64,000 nucleotides of DNA from positions 103,062 through 167,061 of the forward strand of contig NZ_CP126160.1 of NCBI RefSeq assembly GCF_030127145.1. Direction: 5' to 3'. The position numbers and the translations under genes were made by a program. Each line of letters begins with the position of its first letter. The first letter of the stretch is position 1. This stretch comes from Halobaculum halobium. Lineage in GTDB: Archaea; Halobacteriota; Halobacteria; Halobacteriales; Haloferacaceae. Under the pieces are notes generated by a model. It was not told the DNA's origin and did no database searches. It worked only from the letters and a program-made list of their open reading frames with translations. This document shows, one piece after another, positions 10,096-20,700 of this stretch.

Positions 10096-10374
10096 ATGAT
10101 TACGAGGTCAGTCACCATCGAAGACATCGATGACCTGTACCTGATGTGGAACGACCACATCAACGCCTCCGCCCTCTATCGCCGCGCCCTCCGCGAGGAA
10201 ATGGAAGTCCGCGGTGTTGACCCCGATGAACTCCGCGACCTCCTCGAACGGGCCCGCGAGCAGGGCTACACACTCGAAGAGATCGCAGAGGACACCAACC
10301 GATTCGACGACCTCCAGTCGCTCGTCGAAGAGCAGCAAAGCCAGCCAACGGCTGGAGACGCCACCGATGATTAG
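10096..10374 (+). CDS. Small helical protein, first gene of the transfer operon
   Basis: About 92 residues from the ATG at 10096. The frame is open further upstream to 9976, but that extension is unlike haloarchaeal coding sequence. The N-terminal half (VTIEDIDDLYLMWNDH, then ALYRRALREEM) resembles the segment of small antitoxin- or RHH-like proteins that precedes the recognition helix, but the match is weak. The C-terminal half is acidic. The gene lies seven bases before the next gene, so it opens the operon and could encode a regulator. Upstream there is an AT-rich stretch (GGTTATAATTTAC near 9977) that may hold the promoter. Confidence 0.55.
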   Translation: MITRSVTIEDIDDLYLMWNDHINASALYRRALREEMEVRGVDPDELRDLLERAREQGYTLEEIAEDTNRFDDLQSLVEEQQSQPTAGDATDD

Positions 10375-10380
10375 CCCGCT

Positions 10381-10800
10381 ATGTCACAGGACCAGACTCC
10401 CTCCGACCCTGAGCGTAGCGTCGAAAACCAGTCACCGCTGACCGGGAAGATCCCTCGACAGGCAGCGCTCACTGTCGTCCTCCTGAGCCTGTTCGCTGTC
10501 CAGCCGGTCGCCGCCCAGAGTAACGCGGTCTGTAGCGCAGACAACCTCCCGAGTATGATTGAGGGGTTCTTCCAGCTGACCACCGCGCTGGGGATCGTCG
10601 GCCTCGCCATCGTCTGGCAGGCTGACTCCCTCATCGAGATGTTCACCCTCAATCCCGAGCAAAAGAAGGGCCTCAAGCGCCACAAACGGTCGGCGATGAA
10701 GTCCGCGGTCGTCCTCGTCGTCCTCGGCCCGCTGTACACCGTCGCCGGGTCGATGATGGGCCTCCCGCTGGCGCAGTGCGTCGACCTCGTCCCCTGGTAA
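10381..10800 (+). CDS. Small membrane protein, VirB2/TrbC-like in topology
   Basis: 139 residues. A signal-like hydrophobic segment ending in PVAAQS (about 28-48) is followed by two transmembrane helices (about 61-80 and 102-125) joined by a basic loop (KKGLKRHKRS). Size, cleavable-looking leader and hairpin of two helices match VirB2/TrbC pilins of type IV secretion systems, and the gene sits where a pilin gene would be expected. No sequence motif proves the assignment. Confidence 0.6.
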   Translation: MSQDQTPSDPERSVENQSPLTGKIPRQAALTVVLLSLFAVQPVAAQSNAVCSADNLPSMIEGFFQLTTALGIVGLAIVWQADSLIEMFTLNPEQKKGLKRHKRSAMKSAVVLVVLGPLYTVAGSMMGLPLAQCVDLVPW

Positions 10801-10828
10801 CCACCCCACAGTCCCCGTTGCGAGCCCC

Positions 10829-12561
10829 ATGAACCATCGAGAGCTCTCCGTGCTCATGGCCGGCTTGCTCGTGACGAGCCTAGTCACGGGTATCGTCGCC
10901 GCTGACCCGCCACGACCAGGTACGGAGGGGAACGGGCTCACGGAAAACGAGTCGGCAGCGCTGTGGTCACGTGATGCGGACAACTACATCACTCAAGAGG
11001 AGTACCGCCAGCGCTACGGCGAGGACCGCTCCGCTGTCCATCAAGTCGCGAACGGGACGGACATTACGTTCAAACGGCCGCCCGCGACAGCGGCGACGTG
11101 GACGCGGAACGACTTCGAGGACCTCGACGCCGGCGGCCCAGATACGTCCGTACATCCACCGCATGCAGACCTCGAGGACGGCGTCTTCATCGAGGATGCT
11201 CACGCGACGATCTTCGCGGTCCAGCCCTCTACTCGTGGACACCTCGAGTCCGGTGAAACCCCACTGTACATCGCACCGAATGGGACGATGCGCGGGTTCG
11301 TTGATTACCGCGTTCGCGTCCCCAACGGGAGTTCCTCCGGCAACACGACTATCTCGTGGTCGCTCACGGAGCACGAGATCGAAGAAGTCCGGTTGAAGAA
11401 GAACGGCGAGACCATCGCCGAGCGTGACGGGGCCCATACGCCTGCCCTCGACTACCAGATCGAGGACGACTGGAGTGCGAATCTCACGCTGGAAGCGGAG
11501 ATTAGCGTCCGGCTGAAGAAGACCGTCAGAACCGACCTGGGTGACCAGACGGACGTCGACGTTACCTATCGGACGGAAACACGGAACGTCTCCGATTCAA
11601 TCGCCGTCGAGATCTACGACCTCTCGGCGTACCCCTACTACGCCGAGTATCCAAACGGCGATGCCGGCGTGGCCATCTTCCAGTCGCGGCCGTGGCAGGG
11701 GTACACGCTCACGGAGGATGGTGAGGCACGGGTCCGTGGCATCTGGCGGTTCTACACCGCTCGGAACACCAACTGGGACACGCTCGTTCGGTCGAACCGC
11801 ACGGATAGCGCCACCGTCGAGTCAGACGCGATTCCGGTGTACGTCCACGCCTATCCCTCGCGGATCGGGCCGCGTGCCGAGCCGGTTCGAGACGGGCCGG
11901 AACTCATCGAGACCTGGGGAACTGACCGTCCGTCTCCGGTCGGGACCATTGGTGAGAACATCAATATCGACATCGTCAACCAGTCGTACACGACGACGTA
12001 CGGCGTCGCTGTTCGAGCCGAGAACGTCGATCGAGAGGCGCTGCACGTTGGGGGAATCGTCCGGGGAGTGAATGCGTCAATCGTCGAGCCGGACGCCGGC
12101 TCCGAGCGACAGCTCCGCCGCAGTAATCTCACTGTCGAGGTCATCCAACAGAATCAGTCGCAAGCCACGCTCAGGGTCGAACTGCGGGACAATCAAACTG
12201 GTGCGCCGATTGCGCTCGACGATAGCCGTCAGTATCCAATCGGCGGCACCACCCGGAACGGGTACATCACGGTCGCGGATCAGCGCGTCGAGACCAACGC
12301 CTCGGGGGTGGCGATCGTGACCATCGACGAACCGGGCATCTACACGGCTCGGTACCATCCGGGCTCGTGGCTCGGTCACGACCCGGCGTACGTGAGCGAT
12401 ACCGCGACGGCCCGCTGGCACCCACTGGGACGATCGACGGCTGGTTTGCGCTGGTGTTCGAGGTCGGCTGGCAGCTCCTGCCGTTCTTCGTGATGTTCTA
12501 CGCTGGCAAGCGCCTCTTGCGAATGCTCGGCCCAGAAGACATCTTCGGACAGAAACCATGA
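10829..12561 (+). CDS. Secreted, membrane-anchored protein of the transfer operon (frameshifted near its end)
   Basis: An N-terminal signal peptide (about residues 7-25, ending GIVAADP) precedes a large beta-rich domain with many N-glycosylation sequons (NGT, NTT, NLT, NQS). The first frame stops at 12493 with an Arg/Ser-rich tail. The frame one base back continues the natural sequence as GTIDGWFALVFEVG, a transmembrane helix, and ends at 12561, where the next ATG overlaps the stop (ATGA). One G missing from the run near 12427 would restore a single protein of about 577 residues. The likely role is a cell-surface component of the transfer apparatus. Confidence 0.7.
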
Positions 12562-13388
12562 CTCAGGACAATCCCCACCTCAGTAGACGGACCGCCCTCC
12601 GAACAGTCGCCGGCGCCTCTCTCGTGAGCATGGCCGGATGCCTCAACAACGGCGATTCCCCGGGTAACGGGAACTCAACACCGTCTGATGAAGGAGGAGT
12701 CATCCAGCAAGTCACTGTAGAGGGGACAGAACTCGTCGTTGAATACTCCTCAGAGGAGGAAGTCGACCAGATCAACCTCGTCCAGCCGAATGGGGAACTG
12801 TTCGGTCAGCGAGAAACCGCTGCTGGGTCACAGCAGGTCTCTTTCGAGATCGGAACTTCTTACGAGCCTGGAGAATATACTGTTGTGGCTCTCAGCGGTG
12901 AAGAAACGCTAGCTGAGAGTTCCTCACTGATTCAGCCGGAAATTGGAATTCAAGAGGTCGGTCTTTACCGGAATAACCCTGAGAAGCCGTGGGACGAAGT
13001 CTACGGAGATACCGAGACGGATCGGCTAAAGAACGGGGAAGCGTACGTCACCGTCGAAAACACCGGAAGCGGACCAGAAGCGGTTGTTGAGTTAATTTTC
13101 TCCGGTGATGTTCCAAACCCGGTTGAAGATCCCCGAGGTAGCGGGATGTATGAAACCGAGCAGGTGGTGATCTCGCCGGGAGAAACTACCGACTTGTTCA
13201 GTGGTTCGTTCCCGTTTGGGTCCGAATCTGAGGAGGGAATGGGGTGCTCCCCGGACGGGAACAGCGGCCAGTTCACTGTCACAGTCCGAACCCAGGTTAG
13301 CGGCGACCAGGTGTCGGAATCCTTCGATGTACAGTACTCCGGATCCACGGAGATGAGTGACTGCGAGGTTTCAATCACGGAGGCCTAA
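12558..13388 (+). CDS. Tat-exported lipoprotein
   Basis: 276 residues. The N terminus has a twin-arginine signal (SRRTALRTVAG) leading to a lipobox (VSMAGC), so the mature protein would be lipid-anchored at the outer face of the membrane. After a Ser/Gly/Asn-rich linker there are beta-rich domains with extended strands and no catalytic motif. The start overlaps the preceding stop by four bases and the stop lies two bases before the next gene. It is an envelope component of the same operon; specific function unknown. Confidence 0.8.
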   Translation: MTQDNPHLSRRTALRTVAGASLVSMAGCLNNGDSPGNGNSTPSDEGGVIQQVTVEGTELVVEYSSEEEVDQINLVQPNGELFGQRETAAGSQQVSFEIGTSYEPGEYTVVALSGEETLAESSSLIQPEIGIQEVGLYRNNPEKPWDEVYGDTETDRLKNGEAYVTVENTGSGPEAVVELIFSGDVPNPVEDPRGSGMYETEQVVISPGETTDLFSGSFPFGSESEEGMGCSPDGNSGQFTVTVRTQVSGDQVSESFDVQYSGSTEMSDCEVSITEA

Positions 13389-13390
13389 CG

Positions 13391-14452
13391 ATGGTGGACC
13401 TGATAGACGTCGTTCTCGAGGGCTTCAAAGACGTCGTCGATTGGTTCATCGGTCTGTTCATGGACGGGCTTCGGTCGGGGTATCAGACGCTGACCGAAGA
13501 GATGTTTGGCACTCCGACTCCCCAGACTGACGGGACGTTCATTTTCGGAGAACCAAGTAACGCCCCTTGGCCAGCAATCCAAGAAGGGCTCATCGGCGGC
13601 GAGATCATGTTGATTTCTCTGCTGCTACTTGTGATGAGCGTTCAGGGACGACACACTATCCGCATCTTCAATATCGGGAGTGCGTACGAGGCTCGGAAGA
13701 CCAAGAAGACTGCCTGGGTCGGAGCCTTTCTGATTATTACCTGGTACTGGATTGGAGCGCTCGCGCTCTACCTTGTTGATGGGTTCACGATTGCCCTGAT
13801 GCCGGAGCTGTCCTCGCTGGGCTCTGCTATGTTGCAGTTCATAACGGGGTCGATTACCAACCCCGGTCTTGGTCTCCTCTTTGCTCTTATCGGAGGAATT
13901 TCGATGTGGGCACTGGAGGCGCTGTTCTACATCCGGCAGATTCTCCTCTACGTCTACCTGTACGGGATGCCCATCGCGTTCGCCGTCGCCTATGGCAACA
14001 TTCCTGTCCTCTCTGATGTCGCGATGGGGTTCAGCAAACGGTTCGTCCCATTGGCCATCCTACCCCTGCCTGCGGCGATAGTCCTCAAAGGATACGACCT
14101 ACTCTACTCTGGAGGGACGTTGACGCCGGGAACAGCGTTCCTCAAGTACCTCGTCGCGTCTTCACTTCCTCTCGTCGCGCTCTATGTCACGTGGAAGACG
14201 TTCAAATACGCGACCCCACTCACGGCGAAGGTTCTCGGTGGTGCGACGAAAGGAGCGGCCCTCATCGGCGGTGTCGCCGCTGGAGCCTACATCGGCGGCG
14301 CCGGCGTCGCGACGACCGCGGCCCGATGGGGACCGAAGGCCGCAGCGGGACACGCTGTGGCGCAGAAAGCTGCAGCCCGTGGCGCGAACAGCGACGAAGA
14401 CGGCGGGACGCCGTCCTACCGACGGACCGAGAACGACCCTGGAGGTTACTAA
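13391..14452 (+). CDS. VirB6/TrbL-like polytopic membrane protein
   Basis: 353 residues with about six transmembrane helices between residues 65 and 280 (for example EIMLISLLLLVMSV, AWVGAFLIITWYWIGALAL, ILLYVYLYGMPIAFAVAYG). The amphipathic N terminus and the small-residue-rich, then acidic, C-terminal tail are cytoplasmic. This topology and its place just before the PrgI/VirB3-like and VirB4 genes match the inner-membrane channel subunit VirB6. Sequence identity to bacterial VirB6 is not evident by eye. Confidence 0.7.
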   Translation: MVDLIDVVLEGFKDVVDWFIGLFMDGLRSGYQTLTEEMFGTPTPQTDGTFIFGEPSNAPWPAIQEGLIGGEIMLISLLLLVMSVQGRHTIRIFNIGSAYEARKTKKTAWVGAFLIITWYWIGALALYLVDGFTIALMPELSSLGSAMLQFITGSITNPGLGLLFALIGGISMWALEALFYIRQILLYVYLYGMPIAFAVAYGNIPVLSDVAMGFSKRFVPLAILPLPAAIVLKGYDLLYSGGTLTPGTAFLKYLVASSLPLVALYVTWKTFKYATPLTAKVLGGATKGAALIGGVAAGAYIGGAGVATTAARWGPKAAAGHAVAQKAAARGANSDEDGGTPSYRRTENDPGGY

Positions 14453-14458
14453 CAATCC

Positions 14459-15580
14459 ATGTCCATCGACGAAGACGCAGCCGCACGGCGCATCATGGAC
14501 CAGTTCGGTGAGGAGAGTCGCATCCCCTACCTCAACATCGAGGAAGGCGACGTCGGCGTCCTGATCGCCTTCCCGATCGTCGGCCTGTTCATCGCCGGCC
14601 TCACCGGCATCGAATCACTCGCCCTGCCGTTCGTCGCAGGTGGCTTCGGGTTCGGCGTCGCGATCGTCTACGTCTCGCCCGACCACCTCAACGCGTGGAC
14701 GTGGACGAAAGACGTCTATCGCTACGTCAAGCGCCCCCAGATCACGTTCAGCGCCCCGGAGGAGGCCGACAGTAGTACCAACGAGACAGAGCGCAACGAG
14801 GGCGGGCTCGCGAACTACACGCCGTTCAAGCCCGACGAGCGGACGCAGGACCTCACGAACATCGAACGGGCGTGGCCGGGCGCTGGCGCGATCCAGCGCG
14901 CGGACGGCACGATGGAGGCGTTCATCGAGATCGACCCCGGCAACATGGATTTCGCGATGTCCGACGACTGGGCACAGCTCCAAGACGCCGGCGAAGAGTT
15001 CGCCAACAAGGAACTGGATTCGAAACTCAAACTTCACGCGACGACCCGCTCGTTCCCGGTCGAACAGATTACCGAGAACATCGAAGATCGCCTGAACGAC
15101 GAGGACGTCAAAGAAAATCCGATCTTCCGGGAACTCCTCGAGGAGTATCGGGAGACGCGGCCGAAGGAGATGCGCGAACGGGGTATCCAGCAGATGCGGT
15201 ACTACATCGGCGTCCAAGTCACCCCGCTGGAGGTCTATGACCGCTTCCGAGACGAGGGGACACCGGCCGAGAAGCTGACGCAGTTCCCCGTCATCGGGTT
15301 CCTGTTCAACCCGTTCGTCACCCGCCGCGAGGACCTCACCGACGTCGAGCGCCGCGCACAGATGTTCGAGAAACTGGATAGCCGAGTCAACGACGTGCGG
15401 TCGGAGTTCATCCAGCAGGCGTCTGGCTGGTCCGCACGTCGGCTCAGCACGGTCGAGCTCTTCGTGTTGAATATGGACTTCTGGAACGGCCGCGAACACG
15501 AGTACGACGCCGCAGAGAGCGTCGTTCGCGAACAACCCATCATCGGTCATTCGCGCCGGGAGGATGACCACGATGCGTAA
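14459..15580 (+). CDS. PrgI/VirB3-like membrane protein with cytoplasmic domain
   Basis: 373 residues. Two close transmembrane helices (about 31-50 and 54-72) follow a short N terminus, as in PrgI/VirB3. The sequence YVSPDHLNAWTWTKDVYRYVKRP comes next, then a soluble domain that resembles the N-terminal part of VirB4 (RAWPGAGAIQRADGTMEAFIEI). In some systems VirB3 and VirB4 are fused; here the VirB4-like N-terminal part seems to sit in this protein and the ATPase in the next. The 3' end overlaps the start of the VirB4 gene. Confidence 0.7.
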   Translation: MSIDEDAAARRIMDQFGEESRIPYLNIEEGDVGVLIAFPIVGLFIAGLTGIESLALPFVAGGFGFGVAIVYVSPDHLNAWTWTKDVYRYVKRPQITFSAPEEADSSTNETERNEGGLANYTPFKPDERTQDLTNIERAWPGAGAIQRADGTMEAFIEIDPGNMDFAMSDDWAQLQDAGEEFANKELDSKLKLHATTRSFPVEQITENIEDRLNDEDVKENPIFRELLEEYRETRPKEMRERGIQQMRYYIGVQVTPLEVYDRFRDEGTPAEKLTQFPVIGFLFNPFVTRREDLTDVERRAQMFEKLDSRVNDVRSEFIQQASGWSARRLSTVELFVLNMDFWNGREHEYDAAESVVREQPIIGHSRREDDHDA

Positions 15581-17798
15581 CCTCGTCCTCCAGACGGGCA
15601 GCGGAGCCGTCGGCCAGCTCACAGAGTGGCTCACGAACCCAACCTCAGCTGAAGGTGCGGCTCTCTACATCCTACTCGCGGTACTGGTCGGGATCGGCGG
15701 GAAATTCCTCTGGGACTGGTACACCGAAGACGACGAGGAAGAGGTCGAGTTCTCGGACCTGCTCGACGAGGAAACCATCGAACAGGGCGCGGCCGAACGC
15801 CAGCTCCTCGACGACATCGCCGAGTCACACAAGACGGTGACGGCGCCGGCGACGATCGAGTGGGAGACGCGCGCGGCACGGGTCGGCGAGCAGTGGACGA
15901 CGACGCTGTACATCGCTGATTACCCGGACTACCCCAACGACGGCTACCTCTCCGAGCTCTTCGAGATGACCGACGTGCAGTTCGATTTGACGGCCCACAT
16001 CTCGCCGAAGAACCAGGAGCGGGCGCGGAACGAACTGCAGGATATCGCTGACGACCTCCAGGTGGATGCTGACCTCGAACAGAGTGTCCGGAGTGCCTAC
16101 CTACAGGAACGCGCCAACGAGGCCGCAGCGACGTACAAGGCCGTCGAGAATGGCGCGAACGTCTTCGACCAGGGGATGTTCATCACGGTACGAGCCGACG
16201 AGAAGGAGGACCTCCGGGATGCCGTCCAGAAGGTCAAGAGCGCGCTCCGCGACGATCCGGCGAACCTCACACCGAAGACGGCGATCTGTCGGCAGGATCT
16301 CGCCCTCCAGTCCGCCGCGCCCATCGGCGACAACGAGTTCGGGCGGACGTCGATCGCACTCGGCGGCGCCGTCGGGGCGTTGCTCTCCTCACCGCACAAC
16401 GCGACGATTCTCGAGGAGGGCGGCGTCGAGTTCGGGATTCACAAGGACAACCAGAGCCCGGTGGTCATTGACCCGTTCGCCCGGGACAACGGGTACGCAA
16501 TGTTCACCGTTGGGGACACCGGTTCGGGGAAGTCGTTCAGTTCGAAGCAGAACTTCATCCGCTCGATCGAGCAGAGCAAGGACCGTATCGGCATTATCCT
16601 TGAGCCGTTGAACAACTGGGCCGGCGTCGCGGAAGCGCTCGACGCCAAACGCATCACTGTCGGCGGGACGCTCGGGCTGAACCCCTTGGAGATTCGGGAG
16701 ACGCCCGAGCACGTCCAGCGGGCGATGGGCGAGGACGCCAGCCCGTTCAACGAGAAGCTCGACGACGCGATGAGCTTCCTCACCAACTTCTTCGCCCTCC
16801 GCGGCATCTCGCTGGGCGACCGCCGGACAACACTCGAACTCGGGCTCAAGCGGGCGTACAAGCGAAACGGGATTACCGACGACATCTCGACGCACGGCAA
16901 CCCGAGCCCGACGATTCAGGATATGATGGACGTCTTCGAGGACATGGTTGACGACCCCGAGGAGTTCGTCGTCCGGTCCGACGAGGAGGCGGGGAAGATC
17001 AAGGAAGACGCGACGTGGCTACTCGACCAGCTCCGCCCCTTCGAGGACGACGGTCGGCACGCCAACCTCGGCCAAGAGTCCGACTTCGACATTCGGGACG
17101 AGAAGGTTATCTACCTCGATCTCGCCCAGCAGGAGGGCAGCGTCGACAGCAGCACGGCGCTGACGATGCAGTTGCTCATCTCGCTCGTCTACGAGCGGGC
17201 GAAAGTCTCGGAGAAGGAGGTCGTGTTCTACATCGACGAGGCGCGGTACATCATGCAGGACGCCGCGAGCCTGGCGTTTCTTGAAACGGTGTTCCGTCAC
17301 CACCGCCACCACGACCTCTCGATCCGGCTGGTCACGCAGACGGTCGACGAGTTCTTCGAGCACGCCGAATCCGAGGCGATCCTGGATCAGTGTGCAGTCA
17401 AGCAGTTCCACCGCCTCGACGGGATGGACGAGGAGTGGGCCGACGAGTTCGGGCTGAACTACGCGCAGATGCGGTTCGTCCAGGACGCCGTGCCGGGCAA
17501 CGAGGACGCCGGCTTCTCCGAGGCCCTCGTGGGCGTCGACGGCGAGTGGCGCGGTATCCAGGTCAAAGCGATGCCCAAGGAGAAGCAGGTCATCGACTTC
17601 GACCCGACCTCACAGATCCGGTCCTCGCTGCCCGGCGCCGGCGACGACGCCGTCGATACCGAGATGGAGGAGTTCCAGGAAGAGCTCGAACACCGAGCAA
17701 CGAACGGAACGAACGAAACGAGCGAACTGAACGAGGAATCAGACGCCGTCGAAGCTGAGCCAGACGGCGGGACTACGGAGGACACCAACGATGGCTGA
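15573..17798 (+). CDS. virB4: VirB4/TraC-like conjugative transfer ATPase
   Basis: About 741 residues. One transmembrane helix near the N terminus (YILLAVLVGIGGKFLWDWY) precedes the VirB4 N-terminal domain and the ATPase core. Walker A is GDTGSGKSFSS (near residue 315) and Walker B is VVFYIDEARYIMQD (near 555), followed by RLVTQTVDEFF. The ATG at 15573 has GGGAGG nine bases before it; the ATG at 15564 directly abuts that motif and is less likely. VirB4 ATPases power substrate transfer and pilus assembly. The gene overlaps both neighbours, so translation is probably coupled. Confidence 0.88.
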   Translation: MRNLVLQTGSGAVGQLTEWLTNPTSAEGAALYILLAVLVGIGGKFLWDWYTEDDEEEVEFSDLLDEETIEQGAAERQLLDDIAESHKTVTAPATIEWETRAARVGEQWTTTLYIADYPDYPNDGYLSELFEMTDVQFDLTAHISPKNQERARNELQDIADDLQVDADLEQSVRSAYLQERANEAAATYKAVENGANVFDQGMFITVRADEKEDLRDAVQKVKSALRDDPANLTPKTAICRQDLALQSAAPIGDNEFGRTSIALGGAVGALLSSPHNATILEEGGVEFGIHKDNQSPVVIDPFARDNGYAMFTVGDTGSGKSFSSKQNFIRSIEQSKDRIGIILEPLNNWAGVAEALDAKRITVGGTLGLNPLEIRETPEHVQRAMGEDASPFNEKLDDAMSFLTNFFALRGISLGDRRTTLELGLKRAYKRNGITDDISTHGNPSPTIQDMMDVFEDMVDDPEEFVVRSDEEAGKIKEDATWLLDQLRPFEDDGRHANLGQESDFDIRDEKVIYLDLAQQEGSVDSSTALTMQLLISLVYERAKVSEKEVVFYIDEARYIMQDAASLAFLETVFRHHRHHDLSIRLVTQTVDEFFEHAESEAILDQCAVKQFHRLDGMDEEWADEFGLNYAQMRFVQDAVPGNEDAGFSEALVGVDGEWRGIQVKAMPKEKQVIDFDPTSQIRSSLPGAGDDAVDTEMEEFQEELEHRATNGTNETSELNEESDAVEAEPDGGTTEDTNDG

Positions 17799-20700
17799 GT
17801 ACCTGCGCGTCACGCCGACATCCGAGCGGCTTGACCCGGAGAGCATCCCCCGAGTCCTCGACAGCCTCCACAAACTGACCACGCCCGGCTCGTCGGGCCT
17901 CGGGGCGAAGCTGAACCCACTCCACAGTGAGACACCACCCCGATTCGAGTTCATCGCAATCAGTGATGGACCCGACGACCCGGTGGAGTTCTTCTACGGG
18001 GCCGACGCCCACCTCGATACGCTTGAGAAGCGCCTCCGATCCATCTATCCGGCCACGTTCGACATCGAGCGCGTCGACGTCGACGTCGCCGCCCGGCTCA
18101 TTCAGCCAGTCGAGTTCACACCGCAGGAATTCGTCGACCACTACGAGGCCGGGCGGCTGCAGTACGAGTTTGACCCGGCAGAACAGTACGATATCGACGA
18201 GGAATCAGTGGATTCCGAGGCAGCCGAAGCAGACCCCGTTGTCGACGGCGGTTCGGCAACCACGAGCGTCCCCGATCATCACGTTACTGTCGGGGGCTCA
18301 GCCCTCGAACTAGCGCCGCCCGATGCACTTCCAGACGACGAGGAAGAGCGACGGGCCATCGAGAAGCCGACGATGACACCGACGGGAACGATTCTAGCTC
18401 GCCCGGCACAAGACGCTGTCTCGCCGCTCGGTGTCCGGTGGTGTGGCTCCGCGTCGCGGAAGCAGGACTGGATGACCTCGCTGACGCCGTTCACAGCGGA
18501 GGAAACGAACGGCGATCTCTCGTCCGTCGACGAGCCCGGCGCGGCGCTGGCGTCGCTGATCGACCACTTGATGGAGGCGACAGCGCCGACCGCGTTCCAA
18601 GTCGTCTTCCAACGGCGTGCTAGCTGGCAGTCCGACTCGGAGGTACGGAAAGAGGACCTCGTCGACGGCCGGGATACGTTCTTCCAGGAAGTCGTCGGGT
18701 CGTTGCTCGAGGTCGAGGAGCAACGGAGCGACCAGGACGACCGGCAGCTCAGCGAGGCCGTCGAGAAGCGCATCGAGTACATCGACGCGAAGAACGCCAA
18801 ACGGTCGTTCACGGTCAACATCCGGGCCGTCGGCGTCCCCACCGACACCATCCGCGACGACCTCGATGGTCGGATGGACTCGCTCCTCCCGGTGTTCGAC
18901 CCGCTTGATGGTCCGTTCTACGAGGTCGAGGGACAACGCCTCCGAGACAGCGGCTTCCGTGAGAAAACCAAGGAGAAGAAGGCACGGGCCGCTCTCCAGC
19001 GCCTCCTCAATCGCGAGTTGACGACGGGCCGGGGGAAGACCCGCCCCGAGCTGGTCCTCTGTGGGACGGAGCTCGCGAACTTCGTTCTCGTCCCCTCCTC
19101 CGAACAGTTGACCGTCGAAGGGACGCGAGGAACGAGGGCCGAACAGCAGAGTCGGAACCCGCTCCCGTGGCCGAATCCGGATCTAATCCAGCAGTTCCAA
19201 GACGGGATGGCAATCGGCTACGCGCTCGACGAGAACGGTGAGCCACGGCCGGATCCCATTCGGATTCCGCCGGACCTGTTGCCGACGCATTACGGGCGGT
19301 TCGCGTCGACTGGTGGCGGGAAGTCGAAGGCCATCATCAACGACGCCCTCTCGCTCCGCGAGTCGACGGGTGGCCCCGTCGTCCTCGTCGACCCGAAGGG
19401 GGACGGAATGTGTGAGAACTACCTGCGCTGCCACTACGAACGGTTTGGTGGCCTCGACGACGTCTACCACTTCCGCGTCCCAGAGACCATCCCCGCGTTC
19501 TCGTTCTTCGACATCCGCCCCGCGCTCGAAGCAGGTCGCAACCGGGAGGACGCGATTCAGGACAAAGTCGACCACTTCCACGACATCCTTCGGATGATTA
19601 TGGGTCGCGAGCAGTACGGCCAGGCGTTCGTCGCGAACGAGATTCTGAGCTACCTGATCAAGGCGCTGTTCGACGAGGAATACGGGAGCGATGTGTTCGG
19701 GCTGGACGACCTCTTCGCCGCCGCGCTCCGGATGCAGCGCGACCAGACGATTCCCCCGGTCTCGGCGGACAACCAGAACATCGAGGAATCACTGACGCGC
19801 CACTTCGCGAAGGACAACCACCAGTTCCAGGTGTCGATGGACGCCGTCGGGAACCGCCTCGACAAGCTCAAAGAGGACGCGCATCTTCGGCGGATCTTCA
19901 GCCACGTCCCCAAGCAGAATGACGCCGGCGAGTATGTCGACAACCGCTTCGACTTCCGCGAGTTCCTCGATGAAGACGCCACCATCATCTTCGACCTCGG
20001 CGACCTGCGGCCGGAGGCCCAACGAGCGATCACACTCCTACTGTTGAGCAACCTCTGGGACGCCGTGCAGGTGCGCCGGCGCGACGATCAGACCGACTAT
20101 GAGAAGCTCACGAACCTCATCATCGAGGAGGCGGCGCCGGTCGCGTCGACGAAGCTCGTCTCCGAGCAACTACTGCCGCAGGGCCGATCGTTCGGGCTGA
20201 GTATGGGGCTCGTGATGCAGTTCCCTGAACAGGTGCGGAACCGGAACGAGCGGGCCTACGACGAGGTACTGAACAACATCAAGACGAAGCTCATCGGCAA
20301 TATCTCGATCGAGCGCGACCTCGCGGAGTCCCTTGCCCACGAGGACCTCAGCCCGACCGAACTCCGCAACCGTATCAATACGCTCCCAAGTGGCGAGTGG
20401 ATCGCACAGCTCCCCAGTCCGTCGTTCGGCGAGACTGGGCCGCCGCCGTTTTCGCTGAAGCCGCTCCCGATTGCGCCGGGCCATCCAGAAAGCGACCAGC
20501 CGCTCACAGAGTCCCAGGAAGACCATTTCGAGTCCGTGTCCCGGCCACGGATGGTCGAGCGAACACAGGCCCAGTACGGGCTGACAGAGCCGACTGAGTC
20601 GAACACTACTCCGGAGGAGACCGGCTGGGGGAGTTCGGGGGCCGAGACGACGGGCTCGGCTGCCGACGGCGATGCAGCGACCGACCCGACGCAATCCGCG

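Noticed and set aside
14615..15634. Open frame of 339 codons on the minus strand across the PrgI/VirB3-like gene
   Set aside because: Antisense shadow of a tightly packed operon; no promoter or motif.
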